Assembly: GCF_029504395.1 (NCBI RefSeq)
Contig: NZ_JAQFIF010000004.1
Span: 124,001-188,000, forward strand
From: Arthrobacter sp. ES3-54
GTDB lineage: Bacteria > Actinomycetota > Actinomycetes > Actinomycetales > Micrococcaceae
Direction: 5' to 3'
DNA: 64,000 nucleotides
A program made the translations under genes and the position numbers. How positions within the stretch are numbered: the first letter of the stretch is position 1; every line of letters starts with the position of its first letter. Below, piece after piece: positions 49,609-58,467 of the stretch. Under the pieces are notes generated by a model. That model did not search any database, had not been told where the DNA came from, and worked only from the letters and a program-made list of their open reading frames with translations.

Positions 49609-50208
49609 CTACTGGCTGCTATGTCCGGCCTTATCGACTTTGCGGTGGAACCGCATGCCTGCGACGCCGCCCAGCGTGGCGCCTCCGAGGGTGATGATGA
49701 CCGCGGCAGCCAGCACGATGATGCCACCCGTGGTCAGCTCTCCTTCGTTGAGAGGTATCCGCGGGAAGCTATTGAGGTTCGCGAGGATGTTGAACCGGCT
49801 TCCGGCGACGGCGCCGGCGAGAGCTACGAGGACGGCGAGAGTGATGGCCCACAGCCAGACGGCGAGGCCCTGTTTAGCTCCGTCGAATCGGGCCATCCGC
49901 CCGGCGACGTACCCGCCACAGTAGTAGGCCACAAACAGGACCACGGCTAGGACGATGCCGCCGATGATGCTGACAGTCTGCGGATTTTGGGAAACGGTTT
50001 GTCCTGGATCGGTATTGCTGGCGACGCCGATTCCTGTCCCGATGGCGGTGCTGACCGCGGTGAGCAGGACAGTCATGCCGGTGGCGGTCATCCAGCCGAA
50101 AAAGGCCGATCCGAACTTCATTCCGCCGAACTGCCGTTTCTCCTCAGCCAGGACGGTGTCCCGACGGCTTTCCCGGACATCGCCGGCTTCTTTACTGGTC
50201 GAACTCAT
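49609..50208 (-). CDS. Four-helix membrane protein, paralogue A
   Basis: 199 residues from ATG 50208 with AGGAAC upstream; the longer frame beyond it is not protein-like. Core signature FGGMKFGSAFFGWMTA, then GGYVAGRMARFDG, a third and fourth helix, and the end GMRFHRKVDKAG. The paralogue at 54937-55728 shares the same three motifs and order. The topology suggests an integral inner-membrane protein with both ends in the cytosol. Function unknown. The operator-like site at 50398 is 190 bases upstream. Confidence 0.78.
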   Translation of the reverse strand: MSSTSKEAGDVRESRRDTVLAEEKRQFGGMKFGSAFFGWMTATGMTVLLTAVSTAIGTGIGVASNTDPGQTVSQNPQTVSIIGGIVLAVVLFVAYYCGGYVAGRMARFDGAKQGLAVWLWAITLAVLVALAGAVAGSRFNILANLNSFPRIPLNEGELTTGGIIVLAAAVIITLGGATLGGVAGMRFHRKVDKAGHSSQ

Positions 50209-50397
50209 GGTTGTTCCTGGCTTCGTTGCGGTGATGGGACAGCGCCGTCGGGCTGGCGTTGGACGCTGGTCGGACGGTGTTCCTGACGGTCCCGGGAGAT
50301 GCCGCCCGGGGGAGGCTCGGGCTCTCCGGGTGCCGTGCGGCAGCGTGTAAGCGGAGAGATCCCCCGGTTCACTAAACACCGCACCGCCACGAAAAGC

Positions 50398-50407
50398 AAG
50401 CATGCTT
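50398..50407. promoter_or_regulatory. Operator-like palindrome, copy 2
   Basis: AAGCATGCTT, a perfect 10-base palindrome within AGCAAGCATGCTTAGTAA, in the gap between the membrane protein (minus) and the Mn catalase (plus). Confidence 0.55.
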
Positions 50408-50585
50408 AGTAATTTCCTGCCGGAGCATTCCAGTCCGCCTCACATGCGACCCGACCGCACGCAGTGCCTGCTTGGCGGCGCACCACTGGCGGGCGCGGCA
50501 TCCATTGTTGCTTCACCCCCCTGCCCCTGCGCTACGAGTCGGAGATCTCACAAATGGGCTTACTGGGCGCCCTTGCCAAAGATAC

Positions 50586-50597
50586 TAAGCATACTTA
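50586..50597. promoter_or_regulatory. Operator-like palindrome, copy 3
   Basis: TAAGCATACTTA, one base from perfect symmetry, 119 bases before the manganese catalase start. The surrounding 50209-50715 stretch has no gene. Confidence 0.55.
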
Positions 50598-50715
50598 TGG
50601 TTAGATCCTGCGGCTGCCACCGCGGTAAGTACCGTACCGATCCGGTCATGAGGTATTCGAAGCCGGAGTTGAAGAGGACGACGACCAGCATCAGACCAGA
50701 GTGAGGAACTAGCCT

Positions 50716-51666
50716 ATGTACCTGCACACCCAGCAACTGATCAACGAAATCGCCGTCGACGAGCCCGACCCCGCCGCAGCCAACGCCCTGCAGGAGGGCC
50801 TGGGCGGGCAGTTCGGCGAGATGCGCACCATGATGCAGTACCTGTTCCAGAGCATGAACTTCCGCGGCGACGCAGCCGCGAAGCCCTACAAGGACCTGCT
50901 CCAGGGCGTGGGTACCGAGGAGATCAGTCACGTCGAACTGATCGGCACCACCATCTCCCGGCTGCTGGACGGGTCCCCCGAGTACCAGGGCAAGAAGACC
51001 GATCCCGTGGACCAGCCCGGAGCCAAGGGGGCCACGCCGCTGAAGATCGCGCTGGACACCAGCAACATCCACCACTACCTGGTCGGCGCCCAGGGGGCAT
51101 TGCCCGTGGACGCGGCCGGCAACCCGTGGAGCGGGTCCTACGTGTACAACAGCGGCAACCTGGTCCTGGACCTGCTGTACAACCTGATGCTCGAGTCCAC
51201 CGGCCGGCTGCAGAAGTGCCGGATCTACGAAATGACCGAGAACAAGACGGCACGGTCCACGATCGCCTACCTCATCGTCCGGGACCAGGCCCACGAGAAT
51301 GCGTTCGCGAAGGCCCTGGAAAGCCTCGGCGTGAACTGGGGCAAAGTGCTTCCGATCCCGAAAACCAACGCCGAGCAGTTCCCCGAGGTGAAGAAGCTCC
51401 TGGACCTGGGCCTGCAGAGCATCCAGTACACCTTCAGCGCCGACAACCTCAGCGAGGCCGGCAAGCTGTACCGGGGCGCATCGCCCTCCAACGACGGCAC
51501 CGAGCTGAGCACCGACGTCATGCCTGACGGTTTCCCGATGACCATTTCACCGGAACGCCGCGAGGAATTCGCGCCCGGGCTCGACCCTGACCTGCTGGCA
51601 CTGATCCAGGCCACAGCAGAAGTGGAACTCAAGGACGCCGACAGCCCCAAAGAATCCAAGAAATAA
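50716..51666 (+). CDS. Manganese (non-haem) catalase
   Basis: 316 residues. Dimanganese ligands are in GEMRTMMQYLFQSMNFRG, TEEISHVELIGTTIS and RDQAHENAFAKAL; the helix bundle between is intact. Length is within the usual 270-320. It breaks down hydrogen peroxide to water and oxygen in the cytosol. GAGG precedes the ATG. Two terminator-like hairpins follow. It sits behind two copies of the AAGCATGCTT motif, so it is a likely target of the TetR regulator at 57 kb. Confidence 0.95.
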   Translation: MYLHTQQLINEIAVDEPDPAAANALQEGLGGQFGEMRTMMQYLFQSMNFRGDAAAKPYKDLLQGVGTEEISHVELIGTTISRLLDGSPEYQGKKTDPVDQPGAKGATPLKIALDTSNIHHYLVGAQGALPVDAAGNPWSGSYVYNSGNLVLDLLYNLMLESTGRLQKCRIYEMTENKTARSTIAYLIVRDQAHENAFAKALESLGVNWGKVLPIPKTNAEQFPEVKKLLDLGLQSIQYTFSADNLSEAGKLYRGASPSNDGTELSTDVMPDGFPMTISPERREEFAPGLDPDLLALIQATAEVELKDADSPKESKK

Positions 51667-51681
51667 CTCGACGCAGCAGAG

Positions 51682-51749
51682 GCCACCAGGGCCCCGCCCG
51701 CCCTGGAAGGCTCCTGGTGGCAGCCCGCTTTCGAGATGGAGGGCGGGCT
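51682..51749 (+). terminator. Two hairpins after the Mn catalase
   Basis: GCCACCAGG (51682-51690) pairs with CCTGGTGGC (51713-51721), and AGCCCGC (51722-51728) with GCGGGCT (51743-51749). Together they probably end the catalase transcript before the hydrolase pair. Confidence 0.6.
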
Positions 51750-51808
51750 TGCCGCCGTACCGTGCGCTCACGGGATCCGGGCCTGGAGGTAGAGGAGATT
51801 TTCAACAG

Positions 51809-52597
51809 ATGGTTGATCCGATCGTTTCCGACGTCCACGTAGGCGACCTCGTGGGGCGGTTGTATGCATCTCCCCGGCCGCCGGGCGTGGGGCGGTCGGG
51901 CCCGGCGTTGGTTCTTGTGCACGGGATTGGCGTATCGCACCGCTATCTCCACCGGCTCCACGGGCTCCTGGCCGAATCAGCAGATACGTATTCCCTCGAC
52001 CTTCCGGGGTTCGGTGGAACGCCGAAGCCTGGCCGTCGGCTATCGGTCGCGGACTACGCCGGCTTTATCCTGGCGGTCCTGGACCAGGCAGGCGTTGGCC
52101 CGTGCATCCTAGTCGGGCATTCGATGGGAACCCAGTTCGCCGTGGAAGCGGCGACGCAACAGCCGGGCCGGTTCACGCAGCTGGTCCTGATGGGACCGGT
52201 GGTCGATGAGAAGCGCAGATCCGTAGCGCGCCAGGCCCTGGACCTGACTCTGGACTGCCTCTTCTTCGAAACCCCGGCGGCCAACGTCCTGGTCGTGACG
52301 GACTATATCCGGTGCGGGCCACGCTGGTACCTGGCAGAGCTGCCCGTGATGATGTCGTACCGCACGGAGGAACGCATCGCAGAGGTGAACGCGCCGATCC
52401 TGATCCTGCGGGGCTCCCGAGATCCCGTGGCGTCCCGGGAATGGTGCCGGCTGCTCGCCCAGCGTGCCGTTGCCGGTGAATTCCGTGAGGTCCCCGGTTG
52501 CGGCCACGTCGTTCAACACACCGGCGCATCCAGAGTCGCGAAGGCGATTAGGGACTTCGACAGGACGCCCGGCCGCGCCCGGGAAGCCCCGGCATGA
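51809..52597 (+). CDS. Alpha/beta-fold hydrolase
   Basis: 262 residues from ATG 51809 (AGAGGAG 11 bases upstream). LVHGIGVSHRYLHRLHGLL is the oxyanion region, LVGHSMGTQFAVEAA the Ser nucleophile elbow, and GCGHVVQHT carries the late His. It ends overlapping the next gene by four bases. The pair acts probably on acyl or ester substrates; which is unknown. Confidence 0.85.
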   Translation: MVDPIVSDVHVGDLVGRLYASPRPPGVGRSGPALVLVHGIGVSHRYLHRLHGLLAESADTYSLDLPGFGGTPKPGRRLSVADYAGFILAVLDQAGVGPCILVGHSMGTQFAVEAATQQPGRFTQLVLMGPVVDEKRRSVARQALDLTLDCLFFETPAANVLVVTDYIRCGPRWYLAELPVMMSYRTEERIAEVNAPILILRGSRDPVASREWCRLLAQRAVAGEFREVPGCGHVVQHTGASRVAKAIRDFDRTPGRAREAPA

Positions 52598-53280
52598 GCA
52601 CGGCATTCCGCAAGGCGATCTGGTGGACCGGGGACTACGCCTACGCGGCCTGGTGGCAGGTCCGCGGCGCAGTTTCCCGCATCCCGGCCGACGCCTTTCA
52701 CAGCGGAAACCGCAGCCCCGTCGTGGTGATCCCGGGAGTGTATGAGAGCTGGCAGTTCTTGCTGCCCCTGATTACAGCCCTGCACAAGGCAGGGCACCCC
52801 GTGCACGTCGTGACCCTCCTGCAACGAAACCGGCTGGACGTGCCAATCGCCGCCCGGCTCGTGGCCGAGCACATCGCTGCTGCCGGCCTGGACAACGCGG
52901 TAATCGTGGCTCACAGCAAGGGCGGCCTCATCGGGAAATACATCATGCTGGCCCTGGACCCGGACCGACGCGTTGATCGCCTGGTCGCCGTCTGCACGCC
53001 GTTCTCCGGGTCGCGTTACGCCCGCTACCTGCTCATCCCCAGCCTCCGCGCCTTCTCACCAGGCAACGCTCTGACCCTCCAGATGGCCCGGGAAGAAACC
53101 ATTAATAACCGGATCACGTCGATCTACGGCCTCTACGACCCCCATATCCCCGAAGGCAGCGTCCTGCCCGGAGCCCGGAACATCCGACTCCAAACGGTCG
53201 GGCACTTCCGGATCCTCGGCGATGCACAAACCGCCCGAACCATTGTGGAGCAGATACAAACAGACCCTCCTGACCAGTGA
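52594..53280 (+). CDS. Alpha/beta-fold hydrolase (lipase-like)
   Basis: 228 residues, start ATGA-coupled to the previous hydrolase. VVVIPGVYESWQFLLPLITAL opens the fold; AHSKGGLIGKYIML is the GxSxG-type elbow with a Lys beside Ser; VGHFRILG near the end supplies the His. An N-terminal WWTGDYAYAAWWQVRG may lie on the membrane. Triacylglycerol-lipase-like group; substrate unknown. Confidence 0.82.
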   Translation: MSTAFRKAIWWTGDYAYAAWWQVRGAVSRIPADAFHSGNRSPVVVIPGVYESWQFLLPLITALHKAGHPVHVVTLLQRNRLDVPIAARLVAEHIAAAGLDNAVIVAHSKGGLIGKYIMLALDPDRRVDRLVAVCTPFSGSRYARYLLIPSLRAFSPGNALTLQMAREETINNRITSIYGLYDPHIPEGSVLPGARNIRLQTVGHFRILGDAQTARTIVEQIQTDPPDQ

Positions 53281-53775
53281 AGCCCTACGTCGAATGCGCA
53301 TGGGAGTGCCTGAGGCCACTGCAGTGGAGAGGGCCACACCGGTGGTCCGGCAGGTTGGAAGCCTGTTGGCGTCTCACTAGACGGTGCCGTGGATGCTGAC
53401 AATGAGCCAGGCCCAGACATAAGCAGGGAAAGGATCAGACTGCGAAGTCTGGCCGACCGGGGGCGCTTTTGCGGGCGGGTGGCCGGCGCGACGGTCTGGA
53501 GGGAATCGACGGTAACGGTCAGCTTCCGCTCTCCCCGGAAGAGCAGGCATTCCTCAAAGCAATGGCTGGCTCGGCGCCGGTTGGGCACCCGGTCCCGCCT
53601 GCCACGCCGCCCCTCTGACAGGGGCTAGGGCGAGGATGCGCCCGCTGGCCTCCCAGGTGAGCGGGCAGGCCAGCAGGTTCATCCAGGGAGCCGTGGCACT
53701 CAACCCGGAGCCTGCGGCCACCGTGGATTCAGGCCGTTGGGCCGGTGTTTCCTGCGGCGATCCCGCGGGATCGTG
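53281..53775. other. 495-base gap without a supported gene
   Basis: A short frame ending near 53618 reads LSPEEQAFLKAM, which is protein-like, but no start or longer homologous context is seen. Confidence 0.4.
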
Positions 53776-54177
53776 CTACACGCCGGACTGGTCGCGCGGT
53801 GTGGATTCGCCGGTGGGGCGTTGGGCGGGGGAGTCGTCGGTGCCCGTGTCGATCCGGCCCGGTTCTTTGCCTTCTTCCTTGATGACGTCCTCGCCTCTGC
53901 GCGTGGTGCTGACTCCGGTGCCTGCGGGCGGCAGGTCTGTGGTGCTTTGTTCGGTCGGGGCCTCTGCGGATTCGGGACGGTCGGGGTTCGCGGCGGGTTC
54001 TTCGCTGCCGAAGGCCCGTGCGGTGCCGTCGTGGTCGTCCGGGTTCCCGGCATTTCTATCCTCATAGGGCGGGACAGCACTGTCACCGGTGTCAATGTCG
54101 CCACCGGGGGCCGGGTTGGGGCCGCGCTGGTAGTCGCTGCCGGCGCGGTCGTCCTTGGGCGGGGTTGCAGGTGCCAT
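53776..54177 (-). CDS. Disordered acidic protein (133 aa)
   Basis: ATG at 54177 has AAGGA nine bases upstream. The protein is rich in Asp, Glu, Pro, Thr and Gly with no hydrophobic core: it begins PPKDDRAGSDYQRGPNPAPG. It is probably intrinsically disordered. The family is not recognised, but codon use fits neighbours and it is next to other small stress-type proteins on the same strand. Confidence 0.58.
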   Translation of the reverse strand: MAPATPPKDDRAGSDYQRGPNPAPGGDIDTGDSAVPPYEDRNAGNPDDHDGTARAFGSEEPAANPDRPESAEAPTEQSTTDLPPAGTGVSTTRRGEDVIKEEGKEPGRIDTGTDDSPAQRPTGESTPRDQSGV

Positions 54178-54231
54178 TTGATCGTCCTTGAACTGTCGGG
54201 GGCTGCCGGGTCTGGCTGCCAGCGTGGCCGC

Positions 54232-54450
54232 TCAGTGATCGGCAGCGTCTGCTGTGGTTGGGTGTTGTTCCCCGGCCGGGTGGCGGGCTTGTTCGAGATG
54301 GTGTGCGAGCTTTTCTTCAGCATCTGCACGTCGTTTCCCAATGGTGCGCATCTGCTGCGTGGTGAGGTTCTCAACGCGGACGAAGTGTCCGGTCTCGCGT
54401 GCCCGTCCGGTTCCGCCCGGGGCAGGACCGGGACCGGAATGTTCGCTCAT
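54232..54450 (-). CDS. Small basic protein (72 aa), paralogue A
   Basis: From ATG 54450 (MSEHSGPGP...). The core LTTQQMRTIGKRRADAEEKL is also present in the 72-residue protein at 61583-61801 as LTTHQMRTIGQRRADAEEKL. A short basic helix with a polar tail; no function known. Located 54 bases upstream of the disordered protein gene, on the same strand. Confidence 0.66.
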   Translation of the reverse strand: MSEHSGPGPAPGGTGRARETGHFVRVENLTTQQMRTIGKRRADAEEKLAHHLEQARHPAGEQHPTTADAADH

Positions 54451-54936
54451 ATATGCATGTTCCCACTGCAAGTCCCGCGGCAAAAGGGGCCAACTCTCTG
54501 CGCCCTTCACGGCTGGCGGACCTGGCTGCATCCCTACCGAGAATCAGAGTGGCGGGGCCGGCTCCAGCGGCCATGCATGCGGGCTTCGGCCGTGTCACGG
54601 ATGAAGTTCCCGGATGGTCCCGGGGCGGCCCAGGACTGTCCAAGGTTCTGTCGTTAGCCTGCCCAAACAAGGGTCTGAACCGTTTATGCCACAATCCGCA
54701 CTTCTGGTCAGAGGGTTCGAATCGCTCCCAGCCCGGAACGTCCTGCATATCATCGAGGACAACAGAAGGGGGAGCAGGTTTCCGGTCCCTGAGCGAAGGA
54801 CTCGACACGACCGGCCCATGGGAACCGCAATACTCACGATCATGGCCAAACAGGGGAGCGAAGGCTCAGAGCGGGAGCCAGCAACAACTGCTCAAACTCG
54901 CCGGCCCTGGTGACGCATGGGAAAACGGGTGCGCTT
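54451..54936. other. 486-base gap
   Basis: No supported gene. A tRNA T-arm-like sequence (GAGGGTTCGAATCGCTCC) lies at 54711-54728 without the rest of a tRNA. Confidence 0.45.
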
Positions 54937-55728
54937 CTAGGGCTGGTAGTGCTCCTCCGTCGGAGTAAAGCCCGCACGGTCCACTTTCCGGTGGTAGTGA
55001 ACTCCGGTGAGCCCGCCCAGCACGGCGCCTATCAGGGCTGTGGCGGCCACCGCGATGGCCGCAATGATGCCGCCTAGACTCAGCTGTCCCTCGACCAGTG
55101 GAAGGCGAAGGAAACTGTTGAGCGTGGTCAGGACATTGTATTGCCCAATAATCCCCAGCAGTGCCCCCGCCGCGGCTCCGATGACGCCCAACACCCACAC
55201 CATGAGCCCCTGGCCGACACCGTTGAAACGCGCCATCCGCCCTGCCACGTAGCCACCCGAAAAATAGGCGAGGAGCTGGAGCGACAGGAGCACGATCATA
55301 CCGGTCATGCCATCTGATGATTGCTGGCCAGCTCGGGCGAGCGGGTCCGTGCCGGGCAGAAAGCCGGCCCTGCCGGCCGCCGCAACCAGAGCAACCAGCA
55401 AAACAGCCATTGCGGTCGAGACCAGCCAGCCGAAGAAGGCCGAGCCGATCTTGATGCCGCCGAACCGCTCCTCTTCCCGGGCAAGCACGGTTTCCCGGAC
55501 AGCGGCGGCGGCCGGGTCTCCTGGCAACATACCGTCGACCGGGCCGCCTGTGTCATCGAAGTACCCGTCATTCTCGCCATCGGGGAGAACACCGTCAGAC
55601 TCTTCGTAGAAGCGGTCGTCAACACGGTGGTCAGAAGCGCTGTTTTCCGTTTGATTCAGGGGTTCCGGAGTGCCGTCCCGGTCTGCGTCGAGTCGTCGCG
55701 CATCATCAGGACCGCTTGCGCTGCCCAT
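54937..55728 (-). CDS. Four-helix membrane protein with acidic N-terminus, paralogue B
   Basis: 263 residues. The first 85 residues are acidic and polar (SDGVLPDGENDGYFDDTGGP); the rest repeats the layout of the protein at 49609-50208: FGGIKIGSAFFGWLVS, GGYVAGRMARFNG, and the end VHYHRKVDRAGFTP. GGCAGG precedes the ATG. Between 55729 and 56226 no gene is seen; a TATAAT-rich stretch at 55790-55800 could be its promoter. Confidence 0.78.
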   Translation of the reverse strand: MGSASGPDDARRLDADRDGTPEPLNQTENSASDHRVDDRFYEESDGVLPDGENDGYFDDTGGPVDGMLPGDPAAAAVRETVLAREEERFGGIKIGSAFFGWLVSTAMAVLLVALVAAAGRAGFLPGTDPLARAGQQSSDGMTGMIVLLSLQLLAYFSGGYVAGRMARFNGVGQGLMVWVLGVIGAAAGALLGIIGQYNVLTTLNSFLRLPLVEGQLSLGGIIAAIAVAATALIGAVLGGLTGVHYHRKVDRAGFTPTEEHYQP

Positions 55729-56226
55729 CAGGCATCCTGCCTTTCAATGATCTACCGGGCTCACTTCCGCGGTGCCCCGGGCCGGACATTACTATAATTA
55801 TGCGCACTCAGCCCGGTTCGCGAGGGGCTTTGGGCCCGACTTTGACCTAGTGTCCGGTGGCCGCGCCGAGCCGTGTGTGAAGGCCGCCGGATCGGGCGTT
55901 TAGGCCGAAAACACAGACGGATCTTGGCCAGACCGGGGCCGGCGCGGGGCTCTTCCGCCGTCAGCCCAATCGGGCCAGCCCGCCGCGCATGCTGCGCCTG
56001 CGGCCTGCTCGCCTGCTGTCTTGATACCTCTCCTCCCACGGTGGGCCGAGCGGCTGACTGTGACGGGTTTCCGCACGAAAATCCACTCTGGACACAGATA
56101 GTCAGCAGGCTTACTGTTTGAGAACCGGATCCCTACCAGGATCACGGTTTGGGGGTCGGCGGGGCGGTCCGCAACAAGCAACATCAAGCCGAAGATCGGG
56201 AGTCATGAGTTAAGGGAGAAAAGGAA
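55729..56226. other. 498-base gap
   Basis: No supported gene. An AT-rich ATTACTATAATTATG stretch at 55789-55803 could serve the divergent membrane-protein gene. Confidence 0.45.
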
Positions 56227-56685
56227 ATGGTAAACACCAACCGCACGGCCGGTACCAAGACCACGCTGCAGAGGGCAGCCCAGGCAGTGGGCGCTGTCTT
56301 CCTGCTGGTCGGGATCCTCGGGTTTATTCCACTCATCACCACCAACTACGAATCCTTGGGTTTGGCAGGGCACGGCTCCGGGGCGCTCCTCTTGGGAATC
56401 TTCCAAGTGTCCGTCCTGCACAACCTTGTCCACCTGCTCTTCGGCGTTGCAGGAATACTGTTGGCTCGCACCCCCGCGCAGGCCAGGAACTTTCTTCTGT
56501 TTGGCGGAATCGTCTATCTGGTCCTCTGGCTCTACGGCCTCTTCGTCGGGCACGACACCCCGGCGAACTTTGTCCCGCTCAACAACGCGGACAACTGGCT
56601 CCACCTCGTCCTGGGCATCGGGATGATCGCACTGGCGCTGATCTTGTCCCGGAACACGGACAGGAGCGCATCATCAACGCGCTAA
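56227..56685 (+). CDS. DUF4383 membrane protein
   Basis: 152 residues with four membrane segments: AVGAVFLLVGILGFIPLI, VLHNLVHLLFGVAGILLA, FLLFGGIVYLVLWLYGL and LHLVLGIGMIALALIL. The NADNWLHLVLG phrase is typical of DUF4383. GGGAGAAAAGG precedes the ATG. Function unknown; often found in actinobacterial stress and exopolymer loci. Confidence 0.85.
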   Translation: MVNTNRTAGTKTTLQRAAQAVGAVFLLVGILGFIPLITTNYESLGLAGHGSGALLLGIFQVSVLHNLVHLLFGVAGILLARTPAQARNFLLFGGIVYLVLWLYGLFVGHDTPANFVPLNNADNWLHLVLGIGMIALALILSRNTDRSASSTR

Positions 56686-56800
56686 ATACGGACTTATTGG
56701 AACGAGCCCGCAAACGGACATTGCTCGACTCGTCCGGCAAACAGGGGGTCACCGAGGCACGCCCGGCCGGGTTCTGTTCATGACAGCTGAGGTTTCCTTC

Positions 56801-57031
56801 CTAGCTGATGAGGGCGTTCTTCTGTCGGGATTTGATCGTTGAGCTCTGCCCGCAGTTGGTGCAGGTGATGTTGAAGGTTTTGGATGTTGTGAAGACCGGG
56901 ATGAAGAACAGGGTGAACTTGGTGGCGCGTTCCTGCAGGTGATGGTGGACGAACCGGCCGCAGTACTGGCACGTCGCCATCCGTCCGGGCAGATTCCGAA
57001 GGGTGGTTTTGAGGCCGAAGAGTAGAAACAT
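56801..57031 (-). CDS. Small zinc-ribbon protein (76 aa)
   Basis: Two CxxC pairs, CQYCGRFVHHHLQER and ITCTNCGQSST, form one zinc ribbon; between them is FTLFFIPVFTTSKTF. AAAGG lies before ATG 57031. It is 12 bases after the TetR stop on the same strand, so probably one transcript. A second, start-less copy is at 47684-47914. Role unknown; possibly a partner of the regulator. Confidence 0.8.
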   Translation of the reverse strand: MFLLFGLKTTLRNLPGRMATCQYCGRFVHHHLQERATKFTLFFIPVFTTSKTFNITCTNCGQSSTIKSRQKNALIS

Positions 57032-57043
57032 GGTGTGTGCCTT

Positions 57044-57778
57044 TCAAATGAGTTTCCCGGTCAGGGCTGCGTTGGCGCTTCCGGCGGGCGGGGACAGGCG
57101 GGCTGCGAGGCCCGAGAGGAGGATGCTGATGCCCTGATCGAGTTCGGCTTCCCCGTCGTAGTCGGCGAGGACCGGGGCGAGGGCGCGGAGGCGGGGGAAA
57201 TCCTTCGGCGGCAAACGGTGCAGGCCGAGACGGAGGAGGGCCTCGTTTTCCTCCGGGTCCACGATAAATTCCTGCAGTTCGTTGAGGATGTGCCCGTAGA
57301 GGTAACCGTAGTAGGCGCGGTAGACATGGAGGGCATCGGCCGGGGCGAACCCGGCGTCGATCAGCAGCGACAGGATCTGTTCCAGGGGCCGCAGCGTGCC
57401 AAGCGGCCGCAGGCCCAGGGGTGTGGACAGGGGGCGGGTCACGAGCAGCGGTACGACGTTGGGGTGCCGGAGCGCGATCTCGCGCAGGTCGTGGGCGATG
57501 CGCCGGAGCTGCGCCTGCCAGTCGGGGTCATCGGGGAAGATGGCCAGTTCATTCAGGACCAGCTCTGAGACGCCGTCCAGCAGGGCTGCGCGGTTTTCGG
57601 CGTAGCGGTACAGGCCCATGGGATCCCGGCCAAGTTCCTGCCCGAGCCGGCGCATGGTGAGGGCGTCGAGCCCATCGGAGTCAACGAGCGCCAGGGCCGC
57701 GGACAGGATAATCTCCCGGCTGAGCTGTTTCTTCTTGGCGGGGCCCGTTACAGGCACCGGATTCTCTTCGGGTGACAT
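57044..57778 (-). CDS. TetR/AcrR-family transcriptional regulator
   Basis: 244 residues. The N-terminal helix-turn-helix is IILSAALALVDSDGLDALTM plus RRLGQELGRDPMGLYRYAEN. The rest matches the tetracycline-repressor-type C-terminal domain (ALLDGVSELVLNEL, AYYGYLYGHILNELQEF). AAGCATGCTT is 48 bases upstream, and tandem inverted repeats (TCTACGCGTAGA, TCTACATCGTAGA) are at 57849-57874, so autoregulation is likely. It probably regulates the zinc-ribbon gene downstream and, through the shared motif, the catalase and DUF2243 genes. Confidence 0.88.
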   Translation of the reverse strand: MSPEENPVPVTGPAKKKQLSREIILSAALALVDSDGLDALTMRRLGQELGRDPMGLYRYAENRAALLDGVSELVLNELAIFPDDPDWQAQLRRIAHDLREIALRHPNVVPLLVTRPLSTPLGLRPLGTLRPLEQILSLLIDAGFAPADALHVYRAYYGYLYGHILNELQEFIVDPEENEALLRLGLHRLPPKDFPRLRALAPVLADYDGEAELDQGISILLSGLAARLSPPAGSANAALTGKLI

Positions 57779-57825
57779 GGTCTTCCGTTCTCGTGGCTGC
57801 GGTCAAGCCTTCTTCCAAAGAAAGA

Positions 57826-57874
57826 AAGCATGCTTGCTTATTACGTAGTCTACGCGTAGAGTCTACATCGTAGA
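57826..57874. promoter_or_regulatory. Palindromes between TetR and the small membrane gene
   Basis: AAGCATGCTT (57826-57835), then TCTACGCGTAGA (57849-57860, perfect) and TCTACATCGTAGA (57862-57874) one base apart. They lie in the 177-base gap between the divergent TetR gene and the 93-residue membrane protein. Confidence 0.6.
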
Positions 57875-57955
57875 GAAGTTGTTATCACCGGTTTCAGAAG
57901 CGGGACCCTGGTTGCACGGCCGTACCGGCCCCTCACATAAATCCAGGAGATCCCC

Positions 57956-58237
57956 ATGACTGCGAACAACCCCCAGAACACCCACGCCGGCACGGCCCGG
58001 AACGCGAACGACATCAAGATCTCCACGAGGACGCTGGAGTTCGCCGTGTATGTCGCGGCGGTGCTCGCAACGATCATCACCTCCGCCGTCGTCGGGGACG
58101 ACCGCAGCCAAAACGGCGTGGATGTCTTCAACGCCCACGACGCCATGCAGCTCATCACCTGGCTGACCGTCGGTCTCATGGTGGCCCGCGGCCTGGCCAA
58201 GGCCGGCAACCGCGACCACAACCACAACCACGGATAA
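57956..58237 (+). CDS. Small membrane protein (93 aa)
   Basis: CAGGAG precedes the ATG. Two membrane segments (LEFAVYVAAVLATIITSAVVG and LITWLTVGLMVARGLA) and a His/Asn tail (NRDHNHNHG) that could bind metal. Divergent from the TetR gene and likely under its control. Followed by a hairpin. Confidence 0.72.
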   Translation: MTANNPQNTHAGTARNANDIKISTRTLEFAVYVAAVLATIITSAVVGDDRSQNGVDVFNAHDAMQLITWLTVGLMVARGLAKAGNRDHNHNHG

Positions 58238-58283
58238 CGTCCGAACAGCGTCCGGCTGCGAGTGCTGCCGAGGCATTGATGGG

Positions 58284-58324
58284 ATCCTGGTGCGGCCCCC
58301 CGGACAGGGCGGCGGCACCAGGAT
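58284..58324 (+). terminator. Hairpin after the small membrane gene
   Basis: ATCCTGGTGC (58284-58293) pairs perfectly with GCACCAGGAT (58315-58324); the loop has further GC pairing. No clear T run follows. Confidence 0.5.
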
Positions 58325-58467
58325 GCCCTCCCCAATCGTTTTATCCCCGGATCTGCAGTGCTGCACCCGTCCGGGAGCCTGCTTCAGCGCCGCGTGCACG
58401 GCCTTGAGGCTTTAGCTGCTGTAGCCACACGGCGGCACGAAATGCACCGAGCGGAAACGAGCCCCCC

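Noticed and set aside
53389..53628. Short plus-strand frames after the lipase-like gene
   Set aside because: One frame has a protein-like phrase near its end, but it lacks start signals and context; not enough to call a gene.
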